Source: Roseivivax halotolerans
GTDB lineage: Bacteria > Pseudomonadota > Alphaproteobacteria > Rhodobacterales > Rhodobacteraceae
Assembly: GCF_900115815.1 (NCBI RefSeq)
Contig: NZ_FOXV01000006.1
Coordinates: 124,001-188,000 of the forward strand
Direction: 5' to 3'
Length of the DNA: 64,000 nt
Part shown: positions 57,313-64,000 of the stretch, in pieces
How positions within the stretch are numbered: position 1 is the stretch's first letter
Layout of the letters: each line of letters starts with the position of its first letter
Position numbers and translations under genes: made by a program
Notes under the pieces: generated by a model
What the model saw: only the letters and a program-made list of their open reading frames with translations
The model's database searches: none
Told to the model about the DNA's origin: nothing

Positions 57313-58488
57313 TCAGTCGCGCTCGACGCAGAGGGCGACGCCCATGCCGCCGCCGATGCAGAGTGTCGCGAGTCCCTTCTTGGCGTCGCGGCGCTTCATC
57401 TCGAAGAGAAGCGTATTCAGAACGCGCGCGCCCGAAGCGCCGATCGGGTGGCCGATGGCGATTGCGCCTCCGTTGACGTTCACGATCTCGGGGTCCCAGC
57501 CCATGTCCTTGTTGACCGCGCAGGCCTGTGCCGCGAAGGCCTCGTTCGCTTCGACGAGATCGAGATCTTCCGGTTTCCAGCCTGCCTTCTCGAGCGCCTT
57601 GCGCGACGCGTAGATCGGACCGACGCCCATGATCGACGGATCGAGGCCCGCGGTCGCGTAAGACGCGATGCGCGCCAGCGGCTCGATGCCGCGCTTTTCA
57701 GCATTCTCGGCGGTCATCAGAAGCGCGCCGGCAGCACCGTCATTGAGACCCGAGGCGTTGCCCGCGGTGACGCTGCCATCTTTCGTGAAGGCGGGGCGCA
57801 GCTTCTGCATGTTGTCGATGGTCGCGCCGAGGCGGATGTACTCGTCCTTGTCCACCACGATATCGCCCTTGCGGGTCTTGACCGTGAAGGGGATCACCTC
57901 GTCGTCGAAGCGGCCAGCCTTTTGCGCGGCTTCGGCCTTGTTCTGGGAGGCGAGGGCGAATTCGTCCTGCTGCTCGCGGCTGATCTGCCACTTCTCGGCG
58001 ACATTCTCGGCAGTCTGGCCCATGTGGTAGCCGTTGAACGCGTCCCAAAGTCCGTCGCGGATCATCGTGTCGATATACTTGACGTCGCCCATCTTGTGGC
58101 CGGCGCGCAGATGCGCCGCATGGGGGCTGAGAGACATGCTTTCCTGACCGCCGGCGCAGATGATCTCCGCATCACCGAGCATGATGTGCTGCGCGCCGAG
58201 CGCAACGGCGCGAAGACCCGAGCCGCAGACCTGGTTGATGCCCCAGGCCGCGCTTCCTTCAGGAAGGCCAGCGTTAATGTGCGCCTGTCTTGCTGGGTTC
58301 TGGCCTTGGGCCGCCGTGAGAACCTGGCCGAGGATCGTCTCCGAGACTTCGGACTTGTCGATGCCCGCACGCTCCACCAGCGCCTCCAGAACGGCGGCGC
58401 CCAGATCGTGGGCCGGAGTGGCGGCGAAACTGCCGTTGAAGCTGCCGACGGCTGTCCGTGCGGCGGATGCGATCACGATATTGGTCAT
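57313..58488 (-). CDS. phbA: Acetyl-CoA acetyltransferase (beta-ketothiolase)
   Basis: Condenses two acetyl-CoA to acetoacetyl-CoA for poly-hydroxybutyrate synthesis. Nucleophile Cys in [11 protein letters not shown] near residue 88, the [20 protein letters not shown] histidine motif and the final [10 protein letters not shown] cysteine are present. 391 residues from ATG 58488; an in-frame upstream start adds 24 unconserved residues. The polymerase phbC is not in the window. Confidence 0.97.
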   Translation of the reverse strand: MTNIVIASAARTAVGSFNGSFAATPAHDLGAAVLEALVERAGIDKSEVSETILGQVLTAAQGQNPARQAHINAGLPEGSAAWGINQVCGSGLRAVALGAQHIMLGDAEIICAGGQESMSLSPHAAHLRAGHKMGDVKYIDTMIRDGLWDAFNGYHMGQTAENVAEKWQISREQQDEFALASQNKAEAAQKAGRFDDEVIPFTVKTRKGDIVVDKDEYIRLGATIDNMQKLRPAFTKDGSVTAGNASGLNDGAAGALLMTAENAEKRGIEPLARIASYATAGLDPSIMGVGPIYASRKALEKAGWKPEDLDLVEANEAFAAQACAVNKDMGWDPEIVNVNGGAIAIGHPIGASGARVLNTLLFEMKRRDAKKGLATLCIGGGMGVALCVERD

Positions 58489-58623
58489 GGCCCATTCTCC
58501 TCTCGTGCATGGGTCGCTCGGGCCCGCACCAGAGGCGCACGGGCCGTGCGCGTTGCCCAACTCGTATCGGATGCATCCGGGCTCGGCAACAGACCTGCAC
58601 CACGTGCCAAGGGACTGTTAGCG

Positions 58624-59448
58624 TCAGTCACGGCTGTTTTTCCATGCTGTCGCGCGCCAGGGCGGCTCGAGCGTGGGCGCGGCGAAGAAATACCCCTGCA
58701 GGCAATCGATCCCGGCATCGCGGGCGAAAAGAGCGTCTTCAAGCGTTTCGATGCCTTCCGCGACGGTGAACAGATCGATCTCCCGTGCCATGGCGAGGAT
58801 CGCGCGCAGAAGCGATTGCCGGTCAGGATCGGCGCCGACGCCCCTGATGACGGTCCCGTGGACCTTTATGATGTCGAACGGAAACCGCGTCAGCATGCCC
58901 AGATCGCTGGGCCCCTGGCCGAAATTGTCGAGTGTGAAGGAAATGCCGGTCCTCGCGTATCGGTTCATGAAATCCCAAACGAGTTCGGGGATGCGCTGTA
59001 CCGAGGCATCGCGCAGCTCGAGGATCAACCGCTCTGCTATCGTTGGGTCGTCACCGAGGCCCTGCTCGAGAATACGCGCGTATTTTCTGTAGCCGACGGA
59101 CCGCGCCGATAGGTTGAGAGCGAGGCGGACGCCCGGATTGCGCGCCAGGATGCCGAGCCCCTCGCTCAGCACTACGCAATCGAGGGCACGGCCTGCCTCC
59201 TCCTCTTCTATGACGCGGATGAAATCGGCGGCGGGCAGGCTGCGGCCATGAGGATCCTGCACGCGGGCAAGCGCCTCGTGATAGGCGATGCGGTCCTGCG
59301 CGGCCGCCTGCACGACCGGCTGGAAGGCGAGCTTGACACGCCGGTGCCGGATCGCGTCCCGCGCCAGCGCAGGGGCGTCGCGCACCCGCGCCTGAACGGC
59401 GACGTCGAGCGCGTTTCGCGGCTGGTCGATATCAGTGAGCCGGGACAT
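58624..59448 (-). CDS. EAL-domain protein with degenerate active site
   Basis: A 274-residue protein that is one EAL (c-di-GMP phosphodiesterase) domain. The EAL motif (HEALAR) near residue 58, the NLS asparagine and AEGIET remain. However, the DDFGTG motif reads DNFGQG, so the second metal aspartate is Asn, and the KID motif reads KVH. Activity is therefore doubtful; it may bind c-di-GMP without cleaving it. ATG 59448 is preferred, ATG 59496 possible. Stands alone between phbA and rpsD. Confidence 0.85.
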   Translation of the reverse strand: MSRLTDIDQPRNALDVAVQARVRDAPALARDAIRHRRVKLAFQPVVQAAAQDRIAYHEALARVQDPHGRSLPAADFIRVIEEEEAGRALDCVVLSEGLGILARNPGVRLALNLSARSVGYRKYARILEQGLGDDPTIAERLILELRDASVQRIPELVWDFMNRYARTGISFTLDNFGQGPSDLGMLTRFPFDIIKVHGTVIRGVGADPDRQSLLRAILAMAREIDLFTVAEGIETLEDALFARDAGIDCLQGYFFAAPTLEPPWRATAWKNSRD

Positions 59449-59579
59449 GCGGCGGACTCCGAAGACTGCGGTGTCGCGCCAGATTTCACGCAACATCTTA
59501 CCGCGGCCCTAACGATACAGCGCGCCACGGCAGGAAAAGCCCGCTCAATGCGATTGAATTCGTTGGGGCACGGCATGTG

Positions 59580-59607
59580 TTGACTCACGGCCAAAGGCCG
59601 ATATAAC
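59580..59607 (+). promoter_or_regulatory. Promoter of rpsD
   Basis: TTGACT (59580-59585) and TATAAC (59602-59607) with a 16-base spacer form one of the best sigma70-type promoters in the window. The spacer contains a palindrome CGGCC-AAA-GGCCG (59588-59600). A start near 59614 would give a leader of about 125 bases. Confidence 0.75.
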
Positions 59608-59630
59608 CGCGCCTTCATTGGTGTTGGTGG

Positions 59631-59738
59631 CCCCCGCAAGGGGATGCCTGTCAGGGTGCAAAGCACCCAGAGGACAACGCCCTTCACAGATGCCGGGCCG
59701 ACCACCCGTCTGGCATCGCATCAGAAGGAGATCAGACG
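59631..59738 (+). promoter_or_regulatory. Structured rpsD leader RNA (candidate ribosomal-protein autoregulatory element)
   Basis: Three structures occur in a row: CCCC/GGGG closed by a GCAA (GNRA) tetraloop (59632-59643), GGGTGC/GCACCC with an AAA loop (59654-59668), and GATGCC/GGCATC (59689-59694 and 59712-59717), the last ending just before the AAGGAG ribosome site. A second GATGCC (59643-59648) could pair with the same GGCATC, giving two alternative folds. S4 is a known translational repressor of its own operon in E. coli and of rpsD in Bacillus, so autoregulation is plausible. I do not recognise a named RNA family. Confidence 0.6.
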
Positions 59739-60359
59739 GTGACCAAACGCACCTCTGCCAAGTACAAGCTCGACCGCCGGATGGGCGAAAACATCTGGGG
59801 TCGTCCGAAATCCCCGGTCAATCGCCGTGAATACGGCCCCGGCCAGCACGGCCAGCGCCGCAAGGGCAAGATGTCCGACTTCGGCCTTCAGCTTCGCGCC
59901 AAGCAGAAGCTCAAAGGCCATTACGGCGATCTGACAGAGAAGCAGTTCCGCCGCATCTTCGCCGAAGCCGAGCGTCAGCGCGGCGATACCGGCGAGATCC
60001 TCATCGGCCTTCTGGAGCGCCGCCTCGACGCGGTCGTCTACCGCGCGAAGTTCGTGGCGACCGTCTTTGCCGCGCGCCAGTTCGTGAACCACGGCCACGT
60101 CCTCGTGAACGGCCGCAAGGTGAACGTGCCGTCCTACCGCGTGAAGGAAGGTGACGTGATCGAGGTTCGCGAGAAGTCCAAGCAGCTCGCATCCGTGATC
60201 GAAGCCTCCCAGCTGCCCGAGCGCGACGTGCCCGATTACATCGAGGTCGACCACTCCAAGATGACGGCGACCTATCTGCGTCAGCCGGGCCTTTCGGACG
60301 TGCCGTTTGCCGTTCAGATGGAACCGAACCTCGTCATCGAATTCTACGCGCAGAACTGA
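59739..60359 (+). CDS. rpsD: 30S ribosomal protein S4
   Basis: Primary 16S rRNA-binding protein that starts assembly of the small-subunit body. The 206-residue protein starts [20 protein letters not shown] and has the S4 RNA-binding domain ([22 protein letters not shown], then [20 protein letters not shown]). Starts with GTG 59739, preceded by AAGGAGATCAGACG. Monocistronic, with its own promoter, leader and terminator. Confidence 0.98.
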   Translation: MTKRTSAKYKLDRRMGENIWGRPKSPVNRREYGPGQHGQRRKGKMSDFGLQLRAKQKLKGHYGDLTEKQFRRIFAEAERQRGDTGEILIGLLERRLDAVVYRAKFVATVFAARQFVNHGHVLVNGRKVNVPSYRVKEGDVIEVREKSKQLASVIEASQLPERDVPDYIEVDHSKMTATYLRQPGLSDVPFAVQMEPNLVIEFYAQN

Positions 60360-60387
60360 TTTTTCCGTTCTGCCTCAGCGCATTCGA

Positions 60388-60417
60388 AAGCCGCGTCCCG
60401 AGGGGCGCGGCTTTTTT
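60388..60417 (+). terminator. Intrinsic terminator of rpsD
   Basis: AAGCCGCG/CGCGGCTT stem (60388-60395 and 60406-60413) followed by TTTTTT, 28 bases after the stop codon. Confidence 0.9.
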
Positions 60418-60513
60418 GCATTACTCCCGAACGAATTTTTTTCCTCAATCAATTTCCGGAACACAAATCTGCAAATTCGGGTTTCTTGTTCATCCAATCG
60501 CAGGGAGCCAGTT

Positions 60514-60642
60514 ATGACACCGTTTCTCGTTTTTTGCCTGATGGCGATTACCGTGGTCGCGTCCTTCGCGACCTGGGGTGCGATCTTGTCGATCGTGGAC
60601 CGCAAGGCGCGTCTGGCAGAGATCCAGGACATCCGCACCTGA
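60514..60642 (+). CDS. Small single-span membrane protein
   Basis: A 42-residue protein of unknown family: MTPFLVFCLMAITVVASFAT followed by WGAILSIVDRKARLAEIQDI. Residues 3-27 form one membrane helix; the charged C-terminal end probably lies in the cytoplasm. Support for it being real: a good ribosome site AGGGAG eight bases before the ATG, a clear hydrophobic-then-charged pattern, and a strong terminator 14 bases after the stop codon. Upstream in-frame starts run through the rpsD terminator and are rejected. Confidence 0.7.
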   Translation: MTPFLVFCLMAITVVASFATWGAILSIVDRKARLAEIQDIRT

Positions 60643-60656
60643 TCCCGCCCGGCATC

Positions 60657-60691
60657 AAAAAAACCGCTCCGGACTCCGGAGCGGTTTTTTT
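60657..60691. terminator. Bidirectional intrinsic terminator
   Basis: A perfect 12-base stem, AAACCGCTCCGG/CCGGAGCGGTTT (60661-60672 and 60676-60687, loop ACT), with further A residues on the left and T residues on the right. It serves both the small membrane protein (plus) and the DUF1127 gene (minus). Confidence 0.92.
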
Positions 60692-60711
60692 CATGTCGAT
60701 CCGACGCGATT

Positions 60712-60924
60712 TCAGGCGAACATGATGTCCCGGAAAACGTGCCGGGCGATATCTTCGCGGCGCAGACCGCGCTCGGCGAGCTGTTCATCGGACATGGCGT
60801 GCAGGGCCTGTGCCTGTTGCACGCGCCTGTTGTTCTCTCCGATCCAGATCATTCCATCGAGGATGCGAGCGAAGATGTTCTTGGATTTGCCCGTGCGGTG
60901 GGCGTGGATGTCGGCGAATGCCAT
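60712..60924 (-). CDS. DUF1127 domain protein
   Basis: A 70-residue protein whose second half has the DUF1127 pattern QAQALHAMSDEQLAERGLRREDIARHVF. Some short arginine-rich DUF1127 proteins in alphaproteobacteria affect RNA turnover and phosphate or stress responses; the role of this longer form is unknown. It ends 20 bases from the shared terminator. Confidence 0.85.
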   Translation of the reverse strand: MAFADIHAHRTGKSKNIFARILDGMIWIGENNRRVQQAQALHAMSDEQLAERGLRREDIARHVFRDIMFA

Positions 60925-61020
60925 TTTGGATCTCCGTGCGGTTATCTACGGTTCGATCCTCCCTTGGCTTGAGAGATACGCCCGGCCTCTTGAGGCTTCC
61001 AGCGCCAGAATGGAAACCCC

Positions 61021-61082
61021 GCATCCCTCTGGATGCATGGCTCGCGTCGCATGAAAGTGGGGGGCAGCAGATGCCGCCCCCC
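61021..61082. repeat. Two hairpins between DUF1127 and the LacI-type regulator
   Basis: GCATCC/GGATGC with loop CTCT (61021-61026 and 61031-61036) and GGGGGGC/GCCCCCC (61059-61065 and 61076-61082, 10-base loop). Both lie downstream of the regulator gene on the minus strand. No T-run follows, so termination is uncertain. The rest of the 276-base gap (60925-61200) must hold the DUF1127 promoter; I see no clear -35/-10 pair in it. Confidence 0.45.
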
Positions 61083-61200
61083 GATAATCGAAACACAGAG
61101 AATGAATAGCCGGGTAGGTCGTTCGGAAGTCACGATGCACGTCGGAGCGACCAGGAAACATGGGTTGGTTACAGCGAGTCGGTGACAGCTGCGTGACGAT

Positions 61201-62232
61201 TCAGCGTTTCTTGAGCGTATCGCCCGGTTTGACGCGGGGCGTCAGTTCCACGATCCGGTCGATCTGGGCGTCAGGGGTCTCGACAAGGGTCGCGACGATC
61301 TTCGCCGCGGCGCGTCCGATCTCGGCGCGGCCGGCATCCATGGTCGCCAGCCGGCGGGGAAGGCCATCCAGAAGCTCGACGCCGTTGAACCCGGCCAGCC
61401 CGATCTCGCCCGGAATGTCGACGCCCTTCTCGAGCAGGTAGAGCATCCCGCCAGCGCCGATCATGTCATTGGAATAATAAAGAAAGTCGAGCTCGGGCGT
61501 GCGCGCCAGCATGGCTTCGGTCAACTCGCGCCCTTTGGCGAGAGAGGAGCCGCCGGAATAGAACTCGCGGTCGATGATCTCGACCCCGGCCTTCGCCAGT
61601 GTCTCGGTGAACCCTTCGAACCGTTTCCGCGCCCGGTGATCCAGCGGCATCTTCGTGCCCATGAAGCCGATATTCGTGTAGCCGGCCTTCAGAATCGCCT
61701 GCGCCATCTCGCGTCCCGCGCGGCGGTGCGAAATCCCGACCATCGCGTCAATCGGCGTGCCATCGGTGTCCATGATCTCGACGACGGGAATGCCGGAGGC
61801 CGCAAGCATCGCACGCGAGGCGTCGGAATGTTCGAGTCCGGCGATAATGACCGAAGAGGGCCGCCAGGACAGCATCTCGTAGAGGACGCGCTCTTCCTTC
61901 TCGGGCAGGTAATCCGTGACGCCGACGACCGGTTGAAGCTCCGTATCCTCGAGAACCGCGCTGATCCCCGACATGACCTCCGGAAAGACCATGTTGCGAA
62001 GGCTCGGGATGATGACGGCGACGAGGTTGACGCGCTGGCTGGCGAGGGCACCGGCGATCTTGTTGGGCACGTATCCCAGCGATTTCGCGGCCTCGAGAAC
62101 CTTCTCGCGGGTCGCCACACTCACGTCGCCCCGATTGCGAAGGACGCGCGAGACCGTCATTTCGGAGACGCCGGACGCTTCTGAGACGTCGCGCAGGGTC
62201 AAGGGTCGCGGGGGTGTCGGCGCCAAGGGCAT
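61201..62232 (-). CDS. LacI/GalR-family transcriptional regulator
   Basis: A 343-residue regulator with the N-terminal LacI helix-turn-helix and hinge (LTLRDVSEASGVSEMTVSRVL, GYVPNKIAGALASQR) and a periplasmic-binding-protein-like sensor domain. It resembles the GntR (gluconate) subgroup. ATG 62232 follows GAATGAGGAC. No sugar catabolic or transport genes adjoin it in this window, so its target is unknown. Confidence 0.92.
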   Translation of the reverse strand: MPLAPTPPRPLTLRDVSEASGVSEMTVSRVLRNRGDVSVATREKVLEAAKSLGYVPNKIAGALASQRVNLVAVIIPSLRNMVFPEVMSGISAVLEDTELQPVVGVTDYLPEKEERVLYEMLSWRPSSVIIAGLEHSDASRAMLAASGIPVVEIMDTDGTPIDAMVGISHRRAGREMAQAILKAGYTNIGFMGTKMPLDHRARKRFEGFTETLAKAGVEIIDREFYSGGSSLAKGRELTEAMLARTPELDFLYYSNDMIGAGGMLYLLEKGVDIPGEIGLAGFNGVELLDGLPRRLATMDAGRAEIGRAAAKIVATLVETPDAQIDRIVELTPRVKPGDTLKKR

Positions 62233-62342
62233 GTCCTCATTCTGCCGTGTTGCGAGAAGGTTAGCCCAAAGCCCGTGCCGGTCACAAGCGGGCTCGTCGA
62301 CGGGTGACAGCCGCGCGCGGGACGGCTACAAGGCTGGCAAGC

Positions 62343-62419
62343 GGCCCCGTGGCTCAACTGGATAGAGCAGCCCCCTCCTAAGGGGCAGGTTGCAGGTTCG
62401 AATCCTGCCGGGGTCGCCA
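62343..62419 (+). tRNA. tRNA-Arg (anticodon CCT)
   Basis: A complete cloverleaf of 77 bases: acceptor GGCCCCG pairing with CGGGGTC (one G-T pair), D-stem GCTC/GAGC, anticodon stem GCCCC/GGGGC with loop CTCCTAA (anticodon CCT at 62377-62379), T-arm GCAGG-TTCGAAT-CCTGC, discriminator G and an encoded CCA. It reads the AGG codon. Confidence 0.97.
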
Positions 62420-62441
62420 TTCGCCGCCTTGCCCGTCCGCG

Positions 62442-63206
62442 TCAGCGTGGTGTCGCGCCGGGCGCTCCCGTGGCAGTATCCTTCCTGCAGATATAGGCGA
62501 TGTCATTCCACATACCGAAATAGGCCATGTCTTGAGCGCTCAGGAGATCTGCAACGGTCAGGGGCTCAACGTGAAAACCCGCATAGGTGATCCGTTGGGC
62601 GATGTCGGTGCCGTAGCGTCGAACGTGATCGAACTGGCCGAAGCGGCGCTTTCTTTCCTCGGGGTCTGCAAGCGACGTATCCTCGACTGTTGCCGTGGCA
62701 TCCTGATCGACGGGAACTTGCAGAACGAGCCGCCCGTCCGGTCGCAGGATCCGATAGAGTTCAGCGAACCCTGCCGCGTCATCGGCCACATGTTCCATGA
62801 CATGCGAGCAGAGGATCAGATCGAAGCTGTCGCTCGGTGCGTCGATGGCCGTGATATCCCAGTGTCTGTCGACGCCCGGCGCGGAATAATCGGCGGTGGT
62901 CAGGTGGACCGAAACCTTCTGCGCGAGCCACTTCTGCACACCCCAATCCGGGGCGAAAAACAGCACCTCGGTGGCCGGTCCCGGATCGCGGGCCAGAAAC
63001 CGGTCGAGCCAAAGAACGAGCAGCTTGTGACGCGTCGCGGAACCGCAATAGAGGCAGGGTTCCTTGCGCGCGTGACCGGCCCATCTCTTGGTGCATACCG
63101 GGCAATGGAAATGGTCGCCGCGATAGGCAACGGCGCGATATTCCCGCCGCACGATCCGCACAGCGTCCGAAATCAAGGGAATGTACCTGTAGGGCGACGC
63201 CCGCAT
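62442..63206 (-). CDS. SAM-dependent methyltransferase with N-terminal zinc ribbon
   Basis: A 254-residue protein. Residues 33-62 hold two CxxC pairs (CPVC and CLYC), a likely zinc ribbon; residues 75-200 are a type-11 methyltransferase with the strand VLFFAPDWGVQKWLA, the CSHVMEHVADD segment and LYRILRPDGRLVLQVP. This layout is common in enzymes near surface polysaccharide genes, but none occur here. It lies just beyond tRNA-Arg on the opposite strand. Confidence 0.8.
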   Translation of the reverse strand: MRASPYRYIPLISDAVRIVRREYRAVAYRGDHFHCPVCTKRWAGHARKEPCLYCGSATRHKLLVLWLDRFLARDPGPATEVLFFAPDWGVQKWLAQKVSVHLTTADYSAPGVDRHWDITAIDAPSDSFDLILCSHVMEHVADDAAGFAELYRILRPDGRLVLQVPVDQDATATVEDTSLADPEERKRRFGQFDHVRRYGTDIAQRITYAGFHVEPLTVADLLSAQDMAYFGMWNDIAYICRKDTATGAPGATPR

Positions 63207-63300
63207 GGCCTGACCGTCATCGTCTGCGCCGATACGTGACGCTAGATCATCGCGAGACGCCCATCAATGGCGGCTGTGGCTCGATCCGAACCGCGATAGA

Positions 63301-64000
63301 TCAGATCACTTCAATTACGTCCTTGTCGACGGCGAGCATGTAGCCGCGTTTCGCGATGGTTTTGACCAAGAGCTCCGAGACGATCTGGTTGCCGAGCCCG
63401 TCTCTCAGGCGCTTGACGCGCGTTGCACCGGCCGCCTCGTCGCAATCGCTTGCGTCGCGCCCCGAGATCATCGCCTCGATCTGCGTGCCGGTCAGCATCT
63501 CCTCGTCGAGACGTGCTTCGGCGAGGATGGCCAGCGTCTCCATCATCGCCTCTGTGAGGTGAAAGCCCATCGTGTTGAGGTAGACGGTGTTCTCGCTTCG
63601 GCTGATGATAAGCGAGCGCACCTCGATCCCCGACCGTTCGATTGCCGCCATGCGCCGGTTGAGTCCGACCAGCATCACCAGGAAGATCAGCGCAGCCAGC
63701 AGCAAGGCCGTGGCGAAGACGAGAAGAACGAAGATCGTCAGGCGGTAGCTTTCAAGCGTCTCGGCAAAGGCCGTGCCCGATTGCGCGAGGATCTCGAGCA
63801 GCTTCACTTCGGCCTGTGCCGTCAGGTCGTCATTCTCGATGAAGAGCCGCTCGACGCGATCGTTGAAGGCCCCGGCCTCCGGCAGGGTGACGAACAGCCA
63901 GATCCCGGCCAGCACAAGAAGCGCGACGATGGCCGCGATTCCGAACGTTACGACACGGGTGCCCGACCGGCGCGCGTCAGTAACGGAGAAAGTTCTGTCC
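63301..64000 (-). CDS. Membrane protein with C-terminal OmpR-type winged helix (5' end beyond the right edge)
   Basis: The frame is open to the window edge, so at least 232 residues are seen without the start. From the N-terminal side: a basic segment, one span (VTFGIAAIVALLVLAGIWLFV), about 55 residues likely in the periplasm, a second span (LTIFVLLVFATALLLAALIF), then a cytoplasmic C-terminal domain. The latter resembles the OmpR/PhoB effector domain: HLTEAMMETLAILAEARLDE, then RVKRLRDGLGNQI and IAKRGYMLAV at the end. ToxR and CadC have the reverse order, with the DNA-binding domain at the N-terminus. DNA binding is inferred from pattern only. Confidence 0.7.
   Translation of the reverse strand, partial: DRTFSVTDARRSGTRVVTFGIAAIVALLVLAGIWLFVTLPEAGAFNDRVERLFIENDDLTAQAEVKLLEILAQSGTAFAETLESYRLTIFVLLVFATALLLAALIFLVMLVGLNRRMAAIERSGIEVRSLIISRSENTVYLNTMGFHLTEAMMETLAILAEARLDEEMLTGTQIEAMISGRDASDCDEAAGATRVKRLRDGLGNQIVSELLVKTIAKRGYMLAVDKDVIEVI

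Noticed and set aside
62343-64000. Integrated element at tRNA-Arg
   Set aside because: No integrase, no direct repeat of the tRNA end and no phage or transposon genes are visible within the window.

Overview
The window is ordinary, gene-dense chromosome of a high-GC alphaproteobacterium, most likely a member of the Rhodobacterales (Roseobacter/Paracoccus relatives). Evidence for this: an F1 operon in the order atpH-atpA-atpG-atpD-atpC with no F0 genes beside it, a 44-residue aa3-type cytochrome oxidase subunit IV, a poly-hydroxybutyrate phbA/phbB locus, a DmdC-like acyl-CoA dehydrogenase, a pyrB linked to a dihydroorotase-like gene that has lost its metal ligands, and many small families typical of that order (YdcH, DUF1127, DUF2007, H-type lectin). 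I see no prophage, insertion sequence, CRISPR array or integrase. The assignment rests on gene content and protein similarity recalled from memory; no search was run.

Layout. 1-3.1 kb: clpA (cut by the left edge), gloB and a methyltransferase. 3.3-8.4 kb: the F1 ATP synthase operon with a structured leader, two stem-loops between atpD and atpC, and a clear intrinsic terminator. 8.5-15 kb: an H-type lectin, prs, an isomerase/hydrolase pair, plsY, and the pyrB / tail-anchored protein / pseudo-dihydroorotase cluster. 15-23.8 kb: a family-4-like uracil-DNA glycosylase overlapping moaB, an RND efflux adaptor and pump, a DsbD-like periplasmic protein, yqgE and the tRNA threonylcarbamoylation gene. 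23.9-28.6 kb: acyl-CoA dehydrogenase, MBL hydrolase, the tiny oxidase subunit, a lipoprotein and azlCD. 28.7-33.2 kb: a tightly overlapping molybdenum-cofactor operon, fdhD, a cytidine-deaminase-like gene, mobA, mobB, and a moeA fused to an extra N-terminal domain.

33.2-41.2 kb: a membrane coiled-coil protein, greA, a sodium/solute symporter, ETF-ubiquinone oxidoreductase, a secreted TPR protein and ispE. 41.3-50.2 kb: a complete D-xylose locus. xylF, xylH, xylG, xylB and xylA run leftward; the ROK repressor gene xylR runs rightward from the same control region. A secreted FG-GAP protein overlaps the end of xylR and meets a di-heme peroxidase-like gene tail to tail. 51.5-59.5 kb: polyprenyl synthase, DUF2007, a TrmN6-like methylase, YdcH, a glyoxalase-fold/hydrolase pair resembling MhqO/MhqD, phbB, a patatin and phbA, and a degenerate EAL protein. 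59.5-64 kb: rpsD with its own promoter and a structured leader, two small proteins, a LacI-type regulator, tRNA-Arg(CCT), a methyltransferase, and a membrane protein with a C-terminal OmpR-type DNA-binding domain that runs off the right edge.

The items most worth a second look are the membrane protein with a cytoplasmic C-terminal winged helix (right edge), the two-domain MoeA, the rpsD leader RNA, the FG-GAP/di-heme pair attached to xylR, the uracil glycosylase without iron-sulphur cysteines, and the patatin gene whose start codon directly abuts the phbA terminator.
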